A stretch of DNA of 64,000 bases from Lacisediminihabitans profunda (GTDB taxonomy: Bacteria > Actinomycetota > Actinomycetes > Actinomycetales > Microbacteriaceae), in assembly GCF_008040105.1 (NCBI RefSeq), contig NZ_VRMG01000006.1, positions 118,229-182,228 on the forward strand, written 5' to 3'. The notes under the pieces are model-generated. The model saw only the letters and a list, made by a program, of their open reading frames with translations. It searched no databases and had not been told where the DNA came from. A program made the position numbers and the translations under genes. The first letter of the stretch is position 1. Each line of letters starts with the position of its first letter. This document shows, one piece after another, positions 58,363 to 64,000 of the stretch.

Positions 58363-58404
58363 ACGACGAAGCCCCCGCCGGAATACCGGCGGGGGCTTCG
58401 TCGT
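58363..58404. terminator. Strong bidirectional terminator
   Basis: A perfect 19-bp stem, ACGACGAAGCCCCCGCCGG with its complement, closed by an AATA loop. It lies between the convergent GNAT gene and qcrB, 11 bp from the qcrB stop. There is no long T-run, but the stem is exceptional and symmetrical, so it likely serves both strands. Confidence 0.8.
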
Positions 58405-58414
58405 AGCGTGTGGG

Positions 58415-60034
58415 CTAGTGGTGCTGCTGTTCGATCTCCGTCTTGGTGACCGGCATGATCCGGTCCTCGAAGAACCAGCGGGAGAGGGCCGCGCGGGTGC
58501 GCTGCGCCGTGGTGATACGACCCTGGGCGTTCGGGCGGATCATGAGCGGCTCGTACTCGTCGAAGCTGACGAGGCGCCAGCGCTCGTAGTCGCTGAGCTG
58601 CTCGTGCACCTCCACGTACTCCCCGCCGGGGAGACGGACGATGCGCCCGGACTCGAAACCGTGGAGCGCGATCTCGCGATCCTTCTTCTGCAGGCCGATG
58701 CACACGCGCTTGGTGACGATGTAGGCGATGATCGGTCCGAGGAAGACGAGGGCCTGAAGCACGTGAATCACACCCTCGATCGACACGTGGAAGTGCGTGG
58801 CGATGAGGTCGGAGCTCGCGGCAGCCCACAGCACGGCGTAGAACGTGACGCCCGCGGCGCCGATCGCCGTGCGAGCAGGCGCGTTTCGCGGGCGCTGGGC
58901 GATGTGGTGCTCGCGCTTGTCCCCGGTGATCCAGCCCTCGATGAAGGGGTAGAAGGCCACGGCAGCGAGGAAGATCGGCAGCACCAGAATCACGACGATG
59001 ATGTTGAACGACCACGTGTGGTTGAGCCAGACGAACTCCCAGCCCGGCGGGATCAGTCGGAGCGCGCCATCGGCGAAACCGATGTACCAGTCGGGCTGGG
59101 TGCCGGCGGAGACCGGCGACGGGTCGTACGGTCCGTAGGTCCAGATCGGGTTGATCGTGAACAGCGACGCGATGAGCACGATGACGCCGAACACGACGAA
59201 GAAGAATCCACCGGCCTTGGCCGCGAAGATCGGCAGGATGGGCACACCGACGACGTTGTCGTTGGTGCGGCCGGGGCCCGCGAACTGCGTGTGCTTGTTG
59301 ATCACCATGAGCAGCAGATGGGCGCCGAGCGCCGCCACCAGGATGGCCGGCAGCAGCAGGATGTGGATCGAGAAGAACATCGCCACGACCTTGGTGCCCG
59401 GGAACTCCCCGCCGAACAGCAGGTAAGAGATCCAGGTGCCGATCACCGGGATGCCCTTGATCAGTCCGTCGATGATGCGCAGACCGTTTCCGGAGAGCAG
59501 GTCATCGGGGAGCGAGTAGCCGGTGAATCCCTCGGCCATGGCGAGGATGAACAGCACGAAGCCGATCACCCAGTTGATCTCGCGCGGCTTGCGGAACGCA
59601 CCGGTGAAGTAGACCCGGAGCATGTGCAGGCCGATGGCGGCGATGAAGAGCAGGGCCGCCCAGTGGTGGATCTGGCGGAAGAGCAGGCCGCCGCGGATGT
59701 CGAACGAGATGTTGAGCGTCGACGAGTACGCGGCCGACATCTGCATACCCTTGAGCGGCACGTAGGAGCCGTTGTAGACCACTTCCGTCATGGACGGCTG
59801 GAAGAAGAAGGTCAGGAACGTGCCGGAGAGCAGGATCACCACGAAGCTGTAGAGGGCGACCTCGCCGAGCATGAACGACCAGTGATCGGGGAAGATCTTG
59901 CGGCCGAGTTCCTTGACGAGTCCGGAGATGCTGGTGCGCTCGTCGATGTAGTTCGCGGCGGCCCCCGTGAAGCGGGATCCGCGGCTCGGAGCGACCGCCG
60001 GAGCGGAGGGTGCTGGAGGGGCAGAGACGGTCAT
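58415..60034 (-). CDS. qcrB: Cytochrome bc1 complex cytochrome b subunit
   Basis: Menaquinol oxidation core of complex III. 539 aa. The first haem-ligand helix is HHWAALLFIAAIGLHMLRVY and the second is HILLLPAILVAALGAHLLLMV (both quoted to the His pairs). The Qo-site region has the NPIWTYGPYDPSP segment. The long C-terminal extension with charged residues is typical of actinobacterial QcrB. ATG overlaps the qcrA stop (ATGA). Confidence 0.97.
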   Translation of the reverse strand: MTVSAPPAPSAPAVAPSRGSRFTGAAANYIDERTSISGLVKELGRKIFPDHWSFMLGEVALYSFVVILLSGTFLTFFFQPSMTEVVYNGSYVPLKGMQMSAAYSSTLNISFDIRGGLLFRQIHHWAALLFIAAIGLHMLRVYFTGAFRKPREINWVIGFVLFILAMAEGFTGYSLPDDLLSGNGLRIIDGLIKGIPVIGTWISYLLFGGEFPGTKVVAMFFSIHILLLPAILVAALGAHLLLMVINKHTQFAGPGRTNDNVVGVPILPIFAAKAGGFFFVVFGVIVLIASLFTINPIWTYGPYDPSPVSAGTQPDWYIGFADGALRLIPPGWEFVWLNHTWSFNIIVVILVLPIFLAAVAFYPFIEGWITGDKREHHIAQRPRNAPARTAIGAAGVTFYAVLWAAASSDLIATHFHVSIEGVIHVLQALVFLGPIIAYIVTKRVCIGLQKKDREIALHGFESGRIVRLPGGEYVEVHEQLSDYERWRLVSFDEYEPLMIRPNAQGRITTAQRTRAALSRWFFEDRIMPVTKTEIEQQHH

Positions 60035-61101
60035 GAACGCTCCCAGAAACTCGGGCCGACTGGTTCGTGGAAATCACTCTGGGCGATGAGGTAACCCTCG
60101 CTGTCCACAGCGATGGGCAACTGCGGCAGGGGGCGCTTGGCCGGGCCGAAGATGACTTTGCACTCGTTGGTGACGTCGAACGTGGACGAGTGGCACGGGC
60201 AGAGCAGGTGGTGAGTCTGCTGCTCGTACAACGCGACCGGGCATCCGACATGGGTGCAGATCTTGGAGTACGCGACGATGCCGTTGTAGTTCCAGGATTC
60301 GCGTCCGGGGGAGACCTTGAGGTCTTCAGGCCTGAGGCGCATGAGCAGAACCGCAGCCTTCGCCTTCTCCTCCAGGCGATCTTCCTTGTCGTTCAGCCCC
60401 TCGGGGATGACATGGAAGACAGACCCAAGGGTCACATCGGAGGCCTTGATCGGAACTCCCGACGGGTCCTTCGTGAGTCGAGTGCCCTCGCGCCACATGG
60501 TCTCCTTGAGCAGCGGCACGGGGTCGGCCGCCGGTGCGAGGTCGCGGAAGAGCACGATGGCCGGCAGCGGTGTGGCGACAAGGGCGCCGATCAGGCTGTT
60601 GCGGATGAGGCTGCGTCGACCGAAACCGGACTCCTCGTTGCCCTCCTTGAAGATCTCTACCGCGCGGGCGCGGGTGGCTTCACTGCCGCGGGTGGGGTGA
60701 CGGGACTCGCTCATCTCGTCGCCGCGCATGAGGTTCTTCGACCAGTAGATGGCGCCGATGCCGATGCCGAGAAGGCCGAGCGCTATCCCGAGTCCGAGGA
60801 AGAGGGTGTTGAGACGCACCGACGCCGAGTTGCCCGGGATGATCGGGAAGGCGACGTACGCGGCCACCGCGAAGATGCTTCCGACGATCGACAGGTAGAA
60901 CAGCGTGTAGACACGGCGCTCCGCGACTCGATCCTTGCGCGGATCCAGGTCGGTGACCCGGAGACGGTGGGGAGGCAGTCCGGGGTTCTCGAAGGCGTCT
61001 GACGCAACGACGGCCGTACCGGGCGATGGCACGGGTGCCTCGCTCTTCACCACGGCCGAGCCGGCAGCGGCGTTCGAGCCGCCGTCGTCTTGCTGTGCCA
61101 T
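60031..61101 (-). CDS. qcrA: Cytochrome bc1 complex Rieske iron-sulfur subunit
   Basis: 356 aa. A long charged N-terminus, then three TM helices (about 65-88, 99-119, 166-185) instead of the single one in proteobacteria, then the Rieske domain with CTHVGC (Cys282, His284) and CPCH (Cys301, His304) holding the 2Fe-2S cluster, plus the disulfide Cys287/Cys303. This layout is actinobacterial. Confidence 0.97.
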   Translation of the reverse strand: MAQQDDGGSNAAAGSAVVKSEAPVPSPGTAVVASDAFENPGLPPHRLRVTDLDPRKDRVAERRVYTLFYLSIVGSIFAVAAYVAFPIIPGNSASVRLNTLFLGLGIALGLLGIGIGAIYWSKNLMRGDEMSESRHPTRGSEATRARAVEIFKEGNEESGFGRRSLIRNSLIGALVATPLPAIVLFRDLAPAADPVPLLKETMWREGTRLTKDPSGVPIKASDVTLGSVFHVIPEGLNDKEDRLEEKAKAAVLLMRLRPEDLKVSPGRESWNYNGIVAYSKICTHVGCPVALYEQQTHHLLCPCHSSTFDVTNECKVIFGPAKRPLPQLPIAVDSEGYLIAQSDFHEPVGPSFWERS

Positions 61102-61141
61102 TCTCTTCCCTTCGGTTGGTGCTGTAGGTGATGCAGAAGTC

Positions 61142-61945
61142 TCAGTTGGCCTTCGCGGCGATCCAGATCGTCACGCCGACGATGGCGCCAAGGCCGAAGA
61201 TCCAGATGAACAGGCCCTCGGAAACGGGACCCAGGTTGCCCAGGTCGATTCCACCGGGGGACGGGTTCTGGTCCAGGTACTTGAGGTAGGTGATCACGTC
61301 TGCCTTCTGGGCGGGCGTGAGGTTCTTGTCGTTGAAGACGGGCATGTTCTGCGGACCGGAGACCATCGCCTCGTAGACATGCACGGGCAGAACGCCGCTC
61401 AGGGTCGGCGCGAACTTGCCCTGGGTGAGCGCGCCTCCGGCTCCGGCGACGTTGTGGCACATGGCGCAGTTGATGCGGAACAGCTCGGCGCCGTTCGCCA
61501 GGTTGCCGTTGCCCTTGAGGTACTTGGCGTCGGGGATTCCCGGTCCGGGAGAGAGGGATGCCACGTAGGTGGCGAGTGCGCTGATCTGGTCCTTGGTGAA
61601 CTGCGCGGGCTTCTGCTCCGCCTGTACTCCCTGGTTGGCGAGGGGCATGCGCCCGGTGCTGACCTGGAAGTCGACCGAGGCCGCGCCAACACCATAGAGG
61701 CTCGGGCCGACGCCGGCGACACCGCCGGCGTTCACCCCGTGACAGGTCGCGCAGTTGGCCGCGAACAGCTTCTTGCCCTGGTCGACCGTGGCCGTGGTGG
61801 TCGACGCCGGGGTGTTCGCGGATGCCGTGCTGCTGAACAGGGCATACGCACCGCCGGTGGAGACCAGCCCGATCACGATCAGGGCGATGGTCGCCAGTGG
61901 ATGACGCCGGCCCCGTCGTGCTGTGCTGAGTGTGTTCTTCGCCAT
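61142..61945 (-). CDS. qcrC: Cytochrome bc1 complex di-haem cytochrome c subunit
   Basis: 267 aa. N-terminal TM helix or signal anchor (about 19-38), two cytochrome c domains with CATCH (65-69) and CAMCH (160-164), and a C-terminal TM helix (LFIWIFGLGAIVGVTIWIAA). In actinobacteria this subunit passes electrons straight to CtaC in the supercomplex. ATG 61945; the longer open frame upstream is antisense shadow. The gap to qcrA is 40 bp. Confidence 0.97.
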   Translation of the reverse strand: MAKNTLSTARRGRRHPLATIALIVIGLVSTGGAYALFSSTASANTPASTTTATVDQGKKLFAANCATCHGVNAGGVAGVGPSLYGVGAASVDFQVSTGRMPLANQGVQAEQKPAQFTKDQISALATYVASLSPGPGIPDAKYLKGNGNLANGAELFRINCAMCHNVAGAGGALTQGKFAPTLSGVLPVHVYEAMVSGPQNMPVFNDKNLTPAQKADVITYLKYLDQNPSPGGIDLGNLGPVSEGLFIWIFGLGAIVGVTIWIAAKAN

Positions 61946-61986
61946 GCTGAAGTGGTTCCCTGGTTCCTGTAAGAAGTGGCCGCGGA

Positions 61987-62616
61987 TTATTTGAGTACGT
62001 AGATGACCAGGAACAACCCGATCCAGACGACGTCGACGAAGTGCCAGTAGTAGGACACGACGATGGTCGATGTCGCCTCCTTGTGGCCGAAGTTCTTCAC
62101 GCTGTACGCACGGCCGATGATGAGCAGCATCGCGATGAGGCCGCCGGTGACGTGCAGGGCGTGGAACCCGGTGGTGAGGTAGAAGGCAGAGCCGTAGGAG
62201 TTCGACGCCAGGCTCACGTTCTCGCTCACGAGGTTCGCGTATTCGAAGACCTGGCCGGTGACGAAGATGGCGCCGAGGGCGTAGCTGGCGAAGAACCACT
62301 CGACCATGCCCCACTTGACGGGGTTCCAGCCGGTGCGCTTCGCCTGGAGCCGTTCGGCGGCGAAGACGCCGAACTGCGCCGTGAACGAGGACGCGACGAG
62401 GATGATCGTGTTCGTCAACGCATACGGCACGTTGAGCTTGGGGGTCTCGGCCGCCCAGAGCTCAGGCGACGTCGACCGCAGCGTGAAGTAGATGGCGAAC
62501 AGGCCGGCGAAGAACATGACTTCGCTTCCGAGCCAGACGATCGTGCCAACCGCAACCACGCTCGGACGATTGACGACGGGGGCCCCGACTGAGCGAGAGA
62601 TTGAGGTGCTGGTCAC
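61987..62616 (-). CDS. ctaE: Cytochrome c oxidase subunit III
   Basis: 209 aa with five TM helices, the short form lacking the first two helices, as usual in actinobacteria. [38 protein letters not shown] and [15 protein letters not shown] (quoted in part) are family marks. GTG start after GGAGAAGT. It heads the ctaE-qcrC-qcrA-qcrB operon and is divergent from trpD, with 78 bp between the two preferred starts. Confidence 0.96.
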   Translation of the reverse strand: MTSTSISRSVGAPVVNRPSVVAVGTIVWLGSEVMFFAGLFAIYFTLRSTSPELWAAETPKLNVPYALTNTIILVASSFTAQFGVFAAERLQAKRTGWNPVKWGMVEWFFASYALGAIFVTGQVFEYANLVSENVSLASNSYGSAFYLTTGFHALHVTGGLIAMLLIIGRAYSVKNFGHKEATSTIVVSYYWHFVDVVWIGLFLVIYVLK

Positions 62617-62694
62617 TTCTCCATTATGGACGATTTCTTAGTCAAGTTTTCTCATTGCCGCGGCCAGTTGGACCAAATAGCTAGGATCGCAACT

Positions 62695-63753
62695 ATGTCT
62701 TCTGAGCTCACCTGGCCCCGTTTGATCAGCATGCTCCTCGACGGGGACGATCTCGCGATCAGCGAGGCGTCCTGGGCGATGAGGCAGGTCATGAAGGGAG
62801 AAGCCACTCCGGCGCAGCTCGCCGGATTCCTCGTCGCCCTTCGCGCGAAGGGCGAGACGGTCGACGAAATCGTCGGATTTCGGGACGCGATCCTCGAGAA
62901 TTCTCTTCCTCTCGCGGTTGATCCGATGGCCCTCGACATCGTGGGAACAGGCGGGGATCGGTTCGGCACCGTGAACGTCTCGACGATGGCGTCCGTCGTG
63001 GCCGCGGCATCCGGAGTTCCGGTGATCAAGCACGGAAACAAGGCGGCGAGTTCGGCCTCTGGGTCGTCCGACGTGCTCGGAGCGCTCGGCGTCAACCTCG
63101 ACCTGCTCCCGCACCGCGTCGCCGGCGTGTTGGGCGAGACGGGGATCACCTTCGCCTACGCCGCCCTGTTCCACCCGGGCTTCAGATTCGCCGGCCCCAC
63201 CCGCAGGGACCTCGGAATTCCCACGGTGTTCAACTTCCTCGGCCCGTTGTGCAACCCGGCCCGGTGCGAGGCGAATGCCGTCGGGGTGGCGCATCTCGAC
63301 AAGGTCCCGCTCATCGTGGGCGTGTTCCGCACCAGGGGCGCGACGGCCCTCGTCTTCCGTGGTGACGATGGTCTCGACGAGCTCACCACCACCGGGCACA
63401 GTCACATCTGGGAGGTGTCACGCGGCTCGGTGACCGAGCACGACCTCGATCCACTGGAGCTGGGTATACCCCGCGCGGACATCGCCGACCTCCTCGGCGG
63501 GGACGCCGACTTCAACGCGTCGATCGCCCGCGCCGTGCTGGCCGGCCAGACCGGACCGGTACGCAACATCGTGGTGCTGAACGCCGCGGCCGGCCTCGTC
63601 GCCTTCGACCTCGCGAAGGATCCGGCCCAGCTCCAGGTGCCGATTCTCGACCGCTTCCGGGCCAAGATCGCGGTGGCCGAGGCCACCATCGACTCGGGCG
63701 CCGCCAGCGCGAAGCTCGACGCCTGGGTGGCCGCGACCAATTCCGTCGCCTAA
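62695..63753 (+). CDS. trpD: Anthranilate phosphoribosyltransferase
   Basis: Second step of tryptophan synthesis, anthranilate plus PRPP to phosphoribosyl-anthranilate. 352 aa from ATG 62695; the frame is open from 62626, but that would overlap the divergent promoter. The PRPP site GTGGD is at 84-88, then NVSTMAS, KHGNKAASSASGSSDVLGALG and FHPGFRFAGPTRRDLGIPTVFNFLGPL (quoted in part). Adjacent to ctaE and away from other trp genes, an arrangement known in actinobacteria. Confidence 0.96.
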   Translation: MSSELTWPRLISMLLDGDDLAISEASWAMRQVMKGEATPAQLAGFLVALRAKGETVDEIVGFRDAILENSLPLAVDPMALDIVGTGGDRFGTVNVSTMASVVAAASGVPVIKHGNKAASSASGSSDVLGALGVNLDLLPHRVAGVLGETGITFAYAALFHPGFRFAGPTRRDLGIPTVFNFLGPLCNPARCEANAVGVAHLDKVPLIVGVFRTRGATALVFRGDDGLDELTTTGHSHIWEVSRGSVTEHDLDPLELGIPRADIADLLGGDADFNASIARAVLAGQTGPVRNIVVLNAAAGLVAFDLAKDPAQLQVPILDRFRAKIAVAEATIDSGAASAKLDAWVAATNSVA

Positions 63754-63786
63754 CGCCCTCGACAGCGGACCGGATTAACCGGCCGT

Positions 63787-63810
63787 GCCCCCGTCGTGTG
63801 TGACGGGGGC
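63787..63810 (+). terminator. Hairpin terminator after trpD
   Basis: 9-bp stem GCCCCCGTC / GACGGGGGC around GTGTGT, 34 bp past the trpD stop. No T-run on the plus strand. It could also end the minus-strand frame at the window edge. Confidence 0.6.
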
Positions 63811-63851
63811 CCGGTTGAGGTTGGGGGGGGTTATTGGAAGTCGTAGTCGCT

Positions 63852-64000
63852 CTAGTCGAAGGTGTTGGTGACGGCGTTTTTCCAGAGGCGCATTTGGCGT
63901 TCGCGTTCGGGGGTTTCCATGTTGGGGGGACAGCGGGGGGACTCGTGCCAGTTGTGGCGGGGTTCGTCGCGGTGTGACCAGGATCCGACGGCGGGGGCGG
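63852..64000 (-). CDS. Partial reading frame at the window edge, unknown product
   Basis: The last 49 codons of a minus-strand frame run in from beyond the window, reading SWSHRDEPRHNWHESPRCPP and ending RLWKNAVTNTFD then TAG. Almost every third base is G or C, as in real genes here. The reading continues after the TAG as SDYDFQ then TAA, so the amber codon may be a recent truncation of six codons. Rich in His, Arg, Pro and Trp; no family recognised. The start is outside the window. Confidence 0.45.
   Translation of the reverse strand, partial: APAVGSWSHRDEPRHNWHESPRCPPNMETPERERQMRLWKNAVTNTFD

Overview
The window reads as an ordinary chromosomal stretch from a high-GC actinobacterium, most likely of the family Microbacteriaceae. 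The evidence is a dcw cluster without ftsA but with sepF, a yggT-type gene and divIVA; an actinobacterial respiratory block (ctaC-ctaD-ctaF facing ctaE-qcrC-qcrA-qcrB, with a di-haem QcrC); a class II DAHP synthase next to a Ser/Thr kinase, a LysM protein and an Rv2175c-type regulator; DUF3040 and DUF3043 genes; and frequent GTG starts with ATGA/GTGA overlaps. No rRNA, tRNA, CRISPR array, transposase or phage gene was seen. The genus cannot be fixed from the sequence alone.

Layout. 0-6.4 kb: a ParA-type ATPase (-), pyruvate carboxylase (+), a second MinD/ParA-type ATPase with a long N-terminal extension (+), and peptide deformylase (+). 6.4-11.6 kb: acyl-CoA synthetase (-), ROK glucokinase, a PlsC-type acyltransferase and class II DAHP synthase. 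11.8-14.2 kb: a Tat-exported phosphoesterase of the phospholipase C/acid phosphatase type, followed by an insertion scar. The scar holds a broken PASTA-domain fragment (-) and a second copy of the last 42 codons of the DAHP synthase gene (+). 14.3-19.8 kb: PASTA kinase (-), LysM/transglycosylase-like protein (-), Rv2175c-like DNA-binding protein (+), polyprenyl diphosphate synthase (-), and a DUF3040 membrane protein (+).

20-39.6 kb: a long co-directional cell-wall and division cluster, mraZ-rsmH-ftsL-ftsI-murE-murF-mraY-murD-ftsW-murG-murC-ftsQ-ftsZ-(yggS-type)-sepF-(yggT-type)-divIVA-lspA-(rluD-type), then dnaE. It begins behind a clear terminator and a promoter overlapped by three MraZ boxes with a 10-bp period. 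Most murE-to-murC junctions overlap, which implies translational coupling. MurE carries an unusual substrate-loop sequence (HHPR where DNPR is usual), of interest because this family often has B-type, non-DAP peptidoglycan.

43-48.5 kb is the most accessory part. It holds a small membrane protein, a degenerate SGNH-hydrolase-like protein that lacks the catalytic residues, two small membrane proteins and one small polar protein, a DUF1801 protein, and a wax ester synthase/diacylglycerol acyltransferase coupled to a four-helix membrane protein. It ends in a gene-free 634-bp stretch that contains a large structured palindrome: octamer TGCAGGAC in a 14-bp tandem array, with inverted copies on the other side. 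48.5-63.8 kb returns to housekeeping genes: flavin reductase, hisD, nrdR, pyrD, DUF3043, M20 dipeptidase, an ErpA/IscA-type protein, the aa3 oxidase and bc1 complex, and trpD. The window closes inside a further minus-strand reading frame that I do not recognise.
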